Of a stretch of 16,009 nucleotides of DNA, positions 7,486 through 15,178 are shown in pieces. The translations under genes and the position numbers were made by a program. The DNA is from an uncultured Collinsella sp. (GTDB lineage: Bacteria > Actinomycetota > Coriobacteriia > Coriobacteriales > Coriobacteriaceae). The notes under the pieces were generated by a model. The model searched no databases, had not been told where the DNA came from, and saw only the letters and a program-made list of their open reading frames with translations. Within the stretch, counting starts at the first letter, position 1; the number at the start of each line of letters is the position of its first letter. Location: contig CABRZN010000034.1 in NCBI GenBank assembly GCA_902475445.1, positions 1-16,009 on the forward strand. Reading direction: 5' to 3'.

Positions 7486-9362
7486 TTGTCGCCACCCTCC
7501 TTGCGTGCAATGGCCACCGTCTTGTCCGTGGCTTTAACCAGGTACAGATCGCCCGTCAGATGCGTAATCTCGCCACCCGTGACTGCACCCGGCTCGCCGT
7601 TGTTGGCGCGGAACATGAGCCAAGCCTCGTCGTGGAAATTGCCCAGGCTGAGCGTCCAGGCATTCGCGTCTGTATCCACGCTCACCGTCACGGACGAAAA
7701 GCGCTGGATGGCGCCCGAGCATTCCGAACCGGTCTGGCGCCGCAGGTCGGGCGCAGACTTGGTAAGCCACTCCAGGTAGTTGGTCAGACCGCCCTTGTAG
7801 ACCTCCCAGCCCTCCTTGGCTCCGCGACCGGGATCCAGTAGGTCGTCCGGATGCATAAAGTGCGTACTCACGTAGTGCATGTTGAGCTCGGACACGGCTG
7901 CCAGACGCATATAGGAATCGTTGACCATGCCGCCCGAGACAATACGTGGCTGCTCCACAATGCCATCGCTCGCCACGCCAAACTCCTGCACATAGGGCAA
8001 GTCGGTGCCATCCTCAAAATACGTACTGGCGATGGTCTTAATGCGCGGAACGTCGGTGCCAATAAGCTTGCGCGCACGGGCCGAAAGGATATTCGACGGT
8101 GGCACATAGACCGAGCCGTGCGCGTTGGGCAGTACCTCGTCCTGGAAGGCTATAAGCTCGTTGAGCGATGCGACGAGCGTCTCCTTGTTCTTCCACGTCT
8201 TGTAGTCGTACAGTGTGCCATAGTCGGTATCCCAGAGCGCCAGCGGCTGATGGTTGTAGCCGTGGAAACCCAGCTCTCCGCCCATCTGCAGCAGCATGCC
8301 GCCAAAGTAGCGGAACTGCGTGGTATCGGCCTGGCGTGCGGGCTCGGTCTGGTTGACCGCGTCCTCGTAGTTTTCGATCATCACGCCGGTAAAGCGAACG
8401 CCATATTTTTGCGCGAGCTTTTGCAGATCGGGCCACCAGACCTTGGCATAAAAGTCGGCGATAGAAAGCCCGTAGTCGCGCTTGATGTAGGTGCCGTCGC
8501 CCGAGGGCACGGGGCTGGGAAAGTCGTCCAGATAGAAGACGGCGCTGTTGATGACCGGATAGGCCGTGGCATCGCCCAGCAGGCTGATCGCCGCGGCGTA
8601 AAAACCGCGCATGACCTTGTCATAGATACCGATATTGCACACCACGGTGCGACCGCTACCGCAGTCATTCGACCAAATGAGCGGGGCGCCAGCATCGCCG
8701 GTCTTAGCCCACACACGAGCCGTCTCGCGCAGCGAAACCGAAAGCGACGAATCAAAGGGGTCCGAGAGCTCGTAGCGCTCTCCCCCGCCCAGCATAAAGT
8801 CCTCGCTCGGCACAATGCTTTCGGCTTTTACATAGTCATATCCGGCAGATTCAATGCCAAGCTTGGGAGCAATCACTTGCAGATAGCCCGAGTTATCCGG
8901 AGGCATGGCAAGCATAAGCGAACCGCCGGCACTCACCCAACTCATAATGTCGCTCAGGTGCGTACCGAGCCCATCGAGCGACGGCATAAGCAAAATCACG
9001 CGATCGTAGGAGGTCAGCGAGGGAATGGCATCCGCGCCGTCCAGGGCAAGGTCCACGTCGCGGTGCGCGATCTTCATATCGAGCAGAATCTGGTCGAACT
9101 GCTCCTTTACGTCCTCGACGCCAGCTTGATCGGAATCGGTAATGACCAGGCACGTGGGCTTTTGGCCAAATATTGCTGAGGAAGCCGGCACCGCATCGTT
9201 GGCGGCAAGCATCCCCAGCTTATGCTGGCCCGCACTGTACTGTACGCCGGCGCGCTCCACCAGCAGCACGGCCGCCATGGCAATAAAGACCGCCCACACC
9301 ACAAGCAGCCCCATCCAACGAAAATGGCCCGCACGGTCGCGGATATGCTGTACCACGCTCAC
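7482..9362 (-). CDS. pelA: PelA-type polysaccharide deacetylase (DUF2194)
   Basis: A 626-residue protein with one N-terminal membrane helix (about residues 16-36) and the rest predicted outside the cell. Residues about 70-265 resemble the alpha/beta domain that precedes the deacetylase in DUF2194 proteins. A carbohydrate esterase family 4-like deacetylase follows. Its metal site shows as YLDDF (Asp279, Asp280) and HGYNH (His367, His371). VPP near 420 and THFMHPDD (about 500-507) are further likely active-site parts. It should remove acetyl groups from the Pel chain and so give it positive charge. The glycoside-hydrolase domain of Pseudomonas PelA (about 948 residues) is missing, matching the deacetylase-only PelA of Gram-positive pel operons. 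I chose the GTG at 9362 because it overlaps the pelE stop (GTGA) and follows AGGAGG. A TTG at 9386 and a GTG at 9356 are alternatives. Confidence 0.9.
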   Translation of the reverse strand: MSVVQHIRDRAGHFRWMGLLVVWAVFIAMAAVLLVERAGVQYSAGQHKLGMLAANDAVPASSAIFGQKPTCLVITDSDQAGVEDVKEQFDQILLDMKIAHRDVDLALDGADAIPSLTSYDRVILLMPSLDGLGTHLSDIMSWVSAGGSLMLAMPPDNSGYLQVIAPKLGIESAGYDYVKAESIVPSEDFMLGGGERYELSDPFDSSLSVSLRETARVWAKTGDAGAPLIWSNDCGSGRTVVCNIGIYDKVMRGFYAAAISLLGDATAYPVINSAVFYLDDFPSPVPSGDGTYIKRDYGLSIADFYAKVWWPDLQKLAQKYGVRFTGVMIENYEDAVNQTEPARQADTTQFRYFGGMLLQMGGELGFHGYNHQPLALWDTDYGTLYDYKTWKNKETLVASLNELIAFQDEVLPNAHGSVYVPPSNILSARARKLIGTDVPRIKTIASTYFEDGTDLPYVQEFGVASDGIVEQPRIVSGGMVNDSYMRLAAVSELNMHYVSTHFMHPDDLLDPGRGAKEGWEVYKGGLTNYLEWLTKSAPDLRRQTGSECSGAIQRFSSVTVSVDTDANAWTLSLGNFHDEAWLMFRANNGEPGAVTGGEITHLTGDLYLVKATDKTVAIARKEGGDK

Positions 9363-10264
9363 CGGGCCTCCTCTCCGTTGCGCCAAAACGCCAGTTCCTC
9401 GCGGTTGGCAGCGCTCAAGTACACATGCTGTTTGTCAATCGCATCGATCACGCGGTGGACCTCGTCACCGTCGCGGCGCATCACCGCAAGGCGCAGACAA
9501 AGCATCCAAACCTCCTGCTCCTCGGGCACGTCGAGCACCAGCTGGTCGGTCACGGCCTGCGCCTCGTCGATCTGTCCGACATCGGCCAGCGCCGTCGCGT
9601 ATCGAATGCGAAGCTCAAGGGTGTCCTCGCGCTCGCAGCGACGCGCAAGCAGGCGCGCGTACTGTTGGCGCTGAATCTGAGCCACGCGCCCCTCGGCCAA
9701 GCCCGAGCCCAAGTATTCGCCAAGAAAATTGCAGTATTCATTGAGGTTTTGCGCGCTCGGGTCGGTCTTAAAGGCACGTTCCAGCTGCTGCGATTTAAGG
9801 TCGGACTCCTTGGAGATCTGCGCCACCGCCGTCGCGGCATAGTGCGCCACCTCAACGTCGTCGTTAAGCTTAGCCGCCTGCAGCTGCGCCAGGTACGCGT
9901 CGGGCTCCTCGGTGAGCATGGAGAGCATTAAGCGGCGCCGTTCTGCCGGGTCGTTGACGATGAGCGCCTCCTCGAGCGGCACTACGCCTGCATCGGCATC
10001 ACGTTCGTGCACTAGGATGCTGCGATGCAGGTCGTCGTTGAAGCGCAGCGACTCCAGCGCGGACTCTTTCAGCCCCTCGCCAAACACCGCGCTGCGGACC
10101 GATAGCAGGACCACCAGCAACGGGCCCCACAGCGGCACCAGCACTATTACAGCCAGCATGTGCCCGCGCACCGGCAGCAGGCCCAACTTCATGAGCGTCC
10201 ACAGCATCAGGCAAACCAGCACATGAATCAGCAGCAAGACGGCAGCAACAACAAGCGAGATCAA
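9359..10264 (-). CDS. pelE: PelE-like membrane protein with TPR-like repeats
   Basis: A 301-residue protein. Two membrane helices lie at the N-terminus (about residues 3-24 and 35-58). The cytosolic part that follows is rich in helical pairs of TPR type, for example in the stretch ELRIRYATALADVGQIDEAQ. This is the layout of PelE (about 329 residues in Pseudomonas), which binds the other inner-membrane Pel proteins and helps assemble the PelD-E-F-G synthase complex. The protein is recognised mainly by layout and position between pelD and pelA, since PelE sequences diverge strongly. The start is TTG, overlapping the pelD stop by four bases (TTGA), with no better start nearby. Confidence 0.8.
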   Translation of the reverse strand: MISLVVAAVLLLIHVLVCLMLWTLMKLGLLPVRGHMLAVIVLVPLWGPLLVVLLSVRSAVFGEGLKESALESLRFNDDLHRSILVHERDADAGVVPLEEALIVNDPAERRRLMLSMLTEEPDAYLAQLQAAKLNDDVEVAHYAATAVAQISKESDLKSQQLERAFKTDPSAQNLNEYCNFLGEYLGSGLAEGRVAQIQRQQYARLLARRCEREDTLELRIRYATALADVGQIDEAQAVTDQLVLDVPEEQEVWMLCLRLAVMRRDGDEVHRVIDAIDKQHVYLSAANREELAFWRNGEEAR

Positions 10265-12399
10265 GCGGCACCCCCCTCACCGTCACCGGTGTAAGAGATG
10301 TGCTGCAGCAGCGCCACGATGTCCTCGCCGTCAACGGGCTCCACCGCAATCTGCTTTGCGCTCAGGCGCTCGCGGATAATGGGCAGATCGCACGCCTTTG
10401 CCTGGCGCATAAGCAGGTAGAGCATGTCACCATCGACCAGGCCCGCCGCATCGCTCTCGCGGATTGCCGACCCAATTGCGCCCACCAGCTCGCCGACAGG
10501 CTCCATGCCCGGTACCACGCGCAGGAGCAAAAAGCTCCCCATCTTGCCATCTGCCAGCGCCTGCTCGGCCGCGAGCTCTTGGCCAAAGGCAGCCTGCTTG
10601 AGCACGCAAGTGCCGTCAACGCAGCGTTTATCCTGTGCCACCGCCTCATAGTCAAAGGCACGGCCCAGCGCGCTTTCGACCAGGCCGCACAAGATGCGGA
10701 ACAAGTTTTGATAATAGAGGGTCATTTGGTTTTCGGCCGCACTACGCACAAAGATCAACACGGCGGGCGCCCCGTCGCGCTCGATCGTGTATCCAAACAT
10801 GGGAAGCCCCGGCGTCAGCTCGCGGTTCACCCACAGATTCGAACGACCCCCGTCGCCCAATAGAGGTGCAAGCTGCTCAAGCGTGAGCGAGCGTGCGGCG
10901 TCTTCGGCAATCGCGGGACTTGCTGCCACCAGGCGTGCAAATGCTCCGCCAGAAACATGGTAGATAGCCACCGAATCGTTCTCGAGGATCCCGCCCAGAA
11001 GCTCGCAGCACTTGCGATAGATGTCGCGTGGGTTGAGCACGTCGAGCTCCTGCGTCACGGCAAAGATCTTGCCAAAGCTGTCGTGGCGACCCACGATCTG
11101 GCGCCTGTACGCGCGCTTGTCCTCGATCGCGTCGTGGTAGAGCTGCGTAAGGAACGTATTGCGGTTGCGCACGAGCTCGTTTTGATCGCGCTCCGCCCTA
11201 ATGGCTTCGCTGTTGCGCAGCTGCACATAGCCGCACACGGCACCCACAACAAAGTACGCAATAAACGGCAGCCAGTTGGACGGCTCGTAAAACAGGCCCT
11301 GGAAGGTATAGCCGTACTGAGTAAAGTAGCTCACGGCCAAACCCACCGACGCCAGCAGCGCCGCAACCAGACCAAAGTCCAAGCCATACAGCGTGCCGAT
11401 CAGCACCACGTAGAGCAGGCGATAATCGAGCACGTTGAGCTGGGCCGATTGGGAGAACAAGCGCTCCAGCACTTCAAAGAGCACCCAGGCGGCTGCCGTC
11501 TCCAGACATTTGACAGGCAGCGTGCGCATTTGAATGCGGTCGATGGCCGCGCGCAAGGGGTTGACCTTCTTTGCACGGCCAGCATCCCAACGAGCCTGAA
11601 TGGTCGAGAGGTCGCGCAGCAAGTCGTAACGCTGAAACCAGCCATAACGCACGCGAACGACGTCGCTGGCGGGCAGGGCGTAGCCGGCAGAATCGCCATA
11701 GGCAACTGAGAGCCCTGGAAACAGCGCCTGAAGGGCCTCGCCCACCTCACCCACCGTGTGATGGAAGGTATCGGCTACATCGAGCGTCTCAAAGTTGCCA
11801 TCCCAGCTGTCGAAGATACGGCGTACCAGCACCGAAAGCTCCTCGGCACACAGCAGCGGAAACGCCGCATCCTGCGCGCCCTGCAGAGCGGCCGATCCGG
11901 TTGAGCATGCGTCGAACATCGGCGCCAAAAACGGGTCCTCCAGCGCGGCAGACGCGGTATACAGGAACGGCACGCGCAGGATCTTGGTCTGAACACCCTC
12001 GCGAGCAGCGTAGTAGCGGCACAGGTCGTTGGCTGCGTGCGCGATAATGCCCTTGCCCGTTCGCCCCGCGGCATCGGCGGCACCCTCGGCACCCGCGGGC
12101 CCCGCTACATACAGTAGTTGGACCCGTCGACCCGCGCACGTACGAAAGACCGAGCGCAGCAGCTCGATATCGCCCACGGTATCGGTATGCGGGGTAAGGT
12201 AATTAGACAGGTAAACCACGCGGTCGAACTCGTAGGCCTGATCCAGGTGCTGGAGGAGCTCTTTCCACGAGGCATGGGGCGACGACTCGTCGCGGCGCGC
12301 TTCCGCGGCAGCGACGACCTTAACGTGGTCCCCGGGGAACGCCTTGGCACAAAAGTCATCGTCAACATATGCGGTGTTGCCAACAACCAGCACCTCCAT
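10261..12399 (-). CDS. pelD: PelD-like c-di-GMP receptor fused to an SDR-like domain
   Basis: A 712-residue protein, against about 455 in Pseudomonas PelD. Residues 1-290 resemble an extended short-chain dehydrogenase/NAD-epimerase fold: VLVVGNT at the start, LCRYYAAREG...KILRVPFLYT at 126-149. The Gly-rich nucleotide motif and the catalytic YxxxK are not preserved, so this domain is probably inactive or only binds. Residues about 300-395 hold about four membrane segments. A charged helix (396-440) is followed by a GAF-like domain (about 450-585) and a degenerate GGDEF domain (about 590-712). In the last, the I-site RxxD is present (Arg647, Asp650), but GGDEF is replaced by DGDML (656-660). 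PelD binds c-di-GMP to switch on Pel synthesis; retention of the I-site supports the same role here. It is the first gene of the operon, with GGGGAGGAG upstream of the ATG. Confidence 0.87.
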   Translation of the reverse strand: MEVLVVGNTAYVDDDFCAKAFPGDHVKVVAAAEARRDESSPHASWKELLQHLDQAYEFDRVVYLSNYLTPHTDTVGDIELLRSVFRTCAGRRVQLLYVAGPAGAEGAADAAGRTGKGIIAHAANDLCRYYAAREGVQTKILRVPFLYTASAALEDPFLAPMFDACSTGSAALQGAQDAAFPLLCAEELSVLVRRIFDSWDGNFETLDVADTFHHTVGEVGEALQALFPGLSVAYGDSAGYALPASDVVRVRYGWFQRYDLLRDLSTIQARWDAGRAKKVNPLRAAIDRIQMRTLPVKCLETAAAWVLFEVLERLFSQSAQLNVLDYRLLYVVLIGTLYGLDFGLVAALLASVGLAVSYFTQYGYTFQGLFYEPSNWLPFIAYFVVGAVCGYVQLRNSEAIRAERDQNELVRNRNTFLTQLYHDAIEDKRAYRRQIVGRHDSFGKIFAVTQELDVLNPRDIYRKCCELLGGILENDSVAIYHVSGGAFARLVAASPAIAEDAARSLTLEQLAPLLGDGGRSNLWVNRELTPGLPMFGYTIERDGAPAVLIFVRSAAENQMTLYYQNLFRILCGLVESALGRAFDYEAVAQDKRCVDGTCVLKQAAFGQELAAEQALADGKMGSFLLLRVVPGMEPVGELVGAIGSAIRESDAAGLVDGDMLYLLMRQAKACDLPIIRERLSAKQIAVEPVDGEDIVALLQHISYTGDGEGGAA

Positions 12400-12502
12400 G
12401 GCGTACTCCTCCCCTAAAATCCACTTCTGTCATAGTCAAACATGCGTATTTTACGCTGTCAACGCGAGTTGGAACGCCTTTAAGGCTGTTTTAAGAACTT
12501 TT
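12400..12502 (-). promoter_or_regulatory. Leader region of the pel operon
   Basis: These 103 bases separate the TOPRIM-like gene from pelD. They contain a strong ribosome binding site (GGGGAGGAG, five bases after a TTTTA run), a perfect inverted repeat GCGTA-N3-TACGC (12444-12456) and, next to it, TTGACA (12457-12462 on the minus strand). No -10 box with normal spacing follows TTGACA: the closest, TATGAC, is 22 bases away. I therefore cannot assign a promoter. The dyad could be an operator. No terminator for the upstream genes is visible, so some read-through into the pel operon is possible. Confidence 0.3.
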
Positions 12503-13249
12503 TTAGAGGGAGGAGGCAGCTTTGATTGGACTAGAGGGCAAAGCCTCGAGCGTCTGTTTCATGTTGGAGCCCCTCAAAAGAGAGTTATTGTCCTGGGCGA
12601 TATAAACCCAACTATCCTGATATGAGCCAACGGGAGCAAGGAACGTAAGGAGCTCCAAGAAACCAATAACGTCCGTACCGTATTTTTTAGAAAACTTGCG
12701 CGCCAGATCATACTTTTTCTGCTGTGTTGCCCTACCTGAAAAATCGGACAAAGCATGCTCAAGGTTGCGTGACATATATGCAGCTTTAAAAGGAATCTTC
12801 CTTTTGTTACAGGTCAGCTCATGCGTCCTAGATAACGTCTTAAGACACGAAGATTTACATTGATTTCTCTGACGCAGCAAGGCGACGTTTGACGTTTCGA
12901 TTCTATCTTCAAAATAGGAACAACGAGGCTCATCTTCATCATAGACAACCAGCGAATCATCGATAAATGCACCATCGGTATCGGACAACAGCACAATGGC
13001 GTCTAAATCGGTGGCACGCAACTTGTCCTTGGCGAGAAATTCCTTCACGGTATCAACCAACCGTCTCTTAATAGTCGAAGCGGGATTTCCTGCACCGAGA
13101 GCATGCACCGATGTGATGTCGCCGCGCACAATCCCAAAACGAGGACCAGGATGCTCCCCGCTTGCAAACAAACTTGTAAGAGCACGACCCAATGCCAGCT
13201 CATCAGTTTCGCCTTCGACGATAAAAAGAACGAACTCGGTGGCACCCAC
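12503..13249 (-). CDS. TOPRIM-like effector paired with an ATPase
   Basis: A 248-residue soluble protein. The N-terminus has a TOPRIM pattern: a hydrophobic strand ending in VEGETDE (Glu12), then LLSDTDGAFID with Asp90 and Asp92, the usual metal-binding Glu and DxD of that fold. A later YMSRNLEHALSDF segment resembles the conserved S-N/P-x-E motif of RloB, DUF4276 and DUF4435 families. TOPRIM proteins of this kind act as nucleases or toxins in anti-phage systems, controlled by a partner ATPase. The start is GTG, whose first base is the last base of the ATPase stop codon (TAG), so the pair is translationally coupled. I cannot place it in a named family. Base composition is more AT-rich than in the pel genes, which hints at transfer. 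Confidence 0.72.
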   Translation of the reverse strand: MGATEFVLFIVEGETDELALGRALTSLFASGEHPGPRFGIVRGDITSVHALGAGNPASTIKRRLVDTVKEFLAKDKLRATDLDAIVLLSDTDGAFIDDSLVVYDEDEPRCSYFEDRIETSNVALLRQRNQCKSSCLKTLSRTHELTCNKRKIPFKAAYMSRNLEHALSDFSGRATQQKKYDLARKFSKKYGTDVIGFLELLTFLAPVGSYQDSWVYIAQDNNSLLRGSNMKQTLEALPSSPIKAASSL

Positions 13250-14730
13250 TACTCGTCACCATCCAAGCAGAGCGCGGCATCGATCGAGTACCTGTCCGTA
13301 GAATCGTACAGACGCTGTCCGCTATCGCCAAGGCTAATCGCGCGCAAATACTGGTCACGCATGTTATTGGTGGGCTTAACGCCTTTAAAGCGAACAAACC
13401 TATTATCAGGATCTGCAGTGGTCAGAAGAATCTCTGATGCCGGCAGCAATTCAAGAACACGTAGGTTGTGGGCAGTAAACAAGAGCTGTCCCTTGCCAAA
13501 CGACTCTAGCACGGAAAGAAGCTGCCCCAAGAGGAATTCGAATACGCCCGAGTCGAGCTCGTCAATTGCAAGGAATGCGTCGGAGTACGAATGGACTTCC
13601 ATAAGGCAGAGCGAGAAAGAGATGAGTTTTCTTACGCCCTCAGATTCACAGCGCAGTGGAATCTCGACCCCATTGCGGCAAGAAAGGAACTCGACTTGCT
13701 TGGCGGGTGAATCGCCCTTATCCAAAAGCTGAGATCCAATGACTTTAACCTCGATGGAAAGACCCGGCACAAGCGTGCCAATTAATCCGCTCACACGCTT
13801 AATCGCAGACGAAACGGCTGGGAAATCATCGTCCTTAATAACAGCGGGCTTAAAAAGATTGACAGAAAGGTGACCCTTCTGGCCAAACACGCGATCATCG
13901 ATAATATCCATCGAAAGTACGTTTAAGCTGCAAGTTGCATTTGCCAGTGTCGTAAACACATTGACTCGGTAACGGAAATAAAGCCCAAGCTCGGCGAGCA
14001 GGCAATACAGCGGAGTGAGAATCTCTTGATGGGCACTCTTGAAAGAAGCCGATTGCAGCTCGTACACAGCCTCATTAATCTGCAATTGCTCCGGAGGTTC
14101 CTCCTGCATATAAAGATTGAAATCGCAGGCAAAAAGCGAGATCAGATATTTAACAGTTTGTATGGATAGCATGGGGGACATGTTGCCCCGCTGAAGAACA
14201 CCTAGCGAAACCAACATCGACATCTTAAGCTGTTGATCCGCGTTCAAAAGATGGGACCAGCGATTTCTGGGCAGAACCGCCGCGGCAGACTCGGGGGCCT
14301 CTTGAACAAGCTCCACGAGAGTCCTCTTAGACCCCCATTTGTCTTTATCGACATTAAATTGTTTTACAGCCATTTTTTCGTGCGAAATCCAAGCAGAGTC
14401 TGCTCTACGCGAAAAAGTGACGGTATAGAACGTAAGAAATAATTCATCTGGGGTATCAATGTTAAACTCAATGTCAATTGAAAAAGAGTCTTTGCCAGGA
14501 TAAAAGTAGTCGAGAACTTTCTGCCTGTCATATGCGGCACCCGTCATCAGGGTTTTGACCAGGTCAATCGCCTCAATTACAGAAGTCTTGCCGGAGCCAT
14601 TTTGGCCATAAATGCCTATAACGTCCGCCCCGGGCACAAAGGCAGAGCAGGGCTTCGATTTCGTAAAGGCAATCTCGCCAAAGGCAATATTCTTAAAATC
14701 ATGCAACGCGATCTGAACAATACGAACCAT
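13249..14730 (-). CDS. AAA/ABC-type ATPase of a defence-like pair
   Basis: A 493-residue ATPase of the AAA_15/AAA_21 (SMC/RecF-like) type. Walker A is GQNGSGKT (42-49). A signature-like SEGVRKL lies before Walker B AFLAIDELD (about 384-392), and an H-loop TAHN is at about 419-422. The middle part is long and helical and holds no motif I recognise. Such ATPases (OLD, GajA, AriA, RloA, AbiLi) sense invasion and control a nuclease or TOPRIM partner; here the partner gene follows with a one-base overlap. I chose the ATG at 14730 because AGGAGA lies six bases before it and homologues of this type begin near an I-x-I-x-L-x-D-F-K-N strand, as seen here. An ATG at 14766 would add 12 residues but lacks a clear ribosome binding site. 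Confidence 0.85.
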   Translation of the reverse strand: MVRIVQIALHDFKNIAFGEIAFTKSKPCSAFVPGADVIGIYGQNGSGKTSVIEAIDLVKTLMTGAAYDRQKVLDYFYPGKDSFSIDIEFNIDTPDELFLTFYTVTFSRRADSAWISHEKMAVKQFNVDKDKWGSKRTLVELVQEAPESAAAVLPRNRWSHLLNADQQLKMSMLVSLGVLQRGNMSPMLSIQTVKYLISLFACDFNLYMQEEPPEQLQINEAVYELQSASFKSAHQEILTPLYCLLAELGLYFRYRVNVFTTLANATCSLNVLSMDIIDDRVFGQKGHLSVNLFKPAVIKDDDFPAVSSAIKRVSGLIGTLVPGLSIEVKVIGSQLLDKGDSPAKQVEFLSCRNGVEIPLRCESEGVRKLISFSLCLMEVHSYSDAFLAIDELDSGVFEFLLGQLLSVLESFGKGQLLFTAHNLRVLELLPASEILLTTADPDNRFVRFKGVKPTNNMRDQYLRAISLGDSGQRLYDSTDRYSIDAALCLDGDE

Positions 14731-14761
14731 CAGCAGTCTCCTAGCGTGGAAGTTACTGATA

Positions 14762-14875
14762 ATCATACTAGATATCGATATATTTTTGCGAATTAGTTAT
14801 AAATTATTCCAAAATCTAGAAATGATTATCCTCGAAAGTCTTGCTAAACGAATTGTTTTGACGGTCGATCGACCG
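14762..14875 (-). promoter_or_regulatory. Putative promoter and operator region of the ATPase/TOPRIM pair
   Basis: About 32 bases upstream of the ATPase ATG a TATGAT (14762-14767 on the minus strand) resembles a -10 box. The best -35 candidate is TTCGCA with a long 19-base spacer, so the call is weak. Farther upstream, 14862-14875 is a perfect palindrome CGGTCGATCGACCG, flanked by TTTG and CAAA with one extra base on one side. That could be an operator, or part of the neighbouring repeat element. Confidence 0.3.
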
Positions 14876-14894
14876 CAAAGATGGCTAAAACCAG

Positions 14895-15013
14895 AAGTAT
14901 GAGGCAAAATCAGGACAGGTCGACCACACCAAGTGGCGACAACGCGTTTACCCGCGGTTTCTTCGTGCGATAAAGGTGGTGTGCTCGGGGGTTCCGGAAT
15001 TTGCCGCATACTT
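14895..15013. repeat. 119-bp imperfect palindrome in non-coding DNA
   Basis: The outer arms, 14895-14915 and 14993-15013, are inverted copies matching at 18 of 21 positions (core AAGTATG-GGCAAA). In exactly the same register (paired positions sum to 29908) an inner block, 14921-14931 with 14977-14987, matches at 10 of 11 positions (CGA-CACACCA). Short symmetric bits continue to the centre at 14954 (ACC-CGC-GGT). The organisation of conserved blocks separated by mismatched bases in one register resembles the element at 35-172, although the sequences differ apart from a shared GGTCGACC. No T-tract or gene is associated with it. It could be a dispersed repeat or a binding region for a symmetric regulator. 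Confidence 0.6.
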
Positions 15014-15084
15014 TCGAAAGCTACGATAAAAACCGAGCGCTCTAAGCAGGAAGCGCAACGAAGTCTTTACCAAAAACAGTCCCT

Positions 15085-15125
15085 TAAATAAAAAGGGGCG
15101 GCCATTCAAAAGAAAAGCCGCCCCT
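15085..15125 (-). terminator. Intrinsic terminator
   Basis: A perfect nine-base stem, AGGGGCGGC (15094-15102) with GCCGCCCCT (15117-15125), encloses a 14-base loop. On the minus strand it is followed by TTTTATTTAA. The direction fits genes coming from higher coordinates, that is RloB or a short RNA between the two. It lies about 160 bases past the RloB stop, rather far for a simple operon end. It insulates the ATPase/TOPRIM pair from the RloB operon. Confidence 0.8.
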
Positions 15126-15172
15126 CCGTAGGACGCAGGCCCGTAGGTTGACTGCGTCAATACCGCTAGATT
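15086..15172 (-). ncRNA. Candidate small RNA ending at the terminator
   Basis: Promoter-like boxes at 15179-15206 would start a transcript near 15172 on the minus strand. It would carry a hairpin GACGCAG/CTGCGTC (15132-15138 with 15152-15158, 13-base loop) and end at the strong terminator stem and T-tract about 85 bases later. The 7-base sequence CCGTAGG occurs twice in it (15126-15132, 15141-15147, plus-strand sense). No family is recognised. The alternative is that this is only the 3' untranslated end of the RloB transcript. Confidence 0.3.
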
Positions 15173-15178
15173 CGGCCT

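Noticed and set aside
7851..9179. Long plus-strand open frame opposite the deacetylase gene
   Set aside because: It is antisense to a gene with clear family motifs; its product is His/Arg-rich as expected for a GC-driven shadow frame. The same applies to plus-strand frames at 415-1176, 1517-2620 and 3615-4448.
9363..9386. TTG start giving PelA eight more residues
   Set aside because: It would begin inside pelE without a ribosome binding site; the GTG at 9362 has AGGAGG and the operon's usual stop/start overlap.
12457..12462. TTGACA as the -35 box of a pel promoter
   Set aside because: No -10 box stands at 16-18 bases; the nearest TATGAC is 22 bases away.
12475..12485. GCCTTAAAGGC as a terminator after the TOPRIM-like gene
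   Set aside because: The loop would be one base, too tight to form that stem, and no T-tract follows.
14797..15009. 70-codon open frame on the minus strand
   Set aside because: It runs through one arm of the long palindrome, has no ribosome binding site and has a low-complexity, basic product without family features.
14948..15160. 70-codon open frame on the minus strand
   Set aside because: It starts with TTG, crosses the terminator stem and lacks a ribosome binding site.
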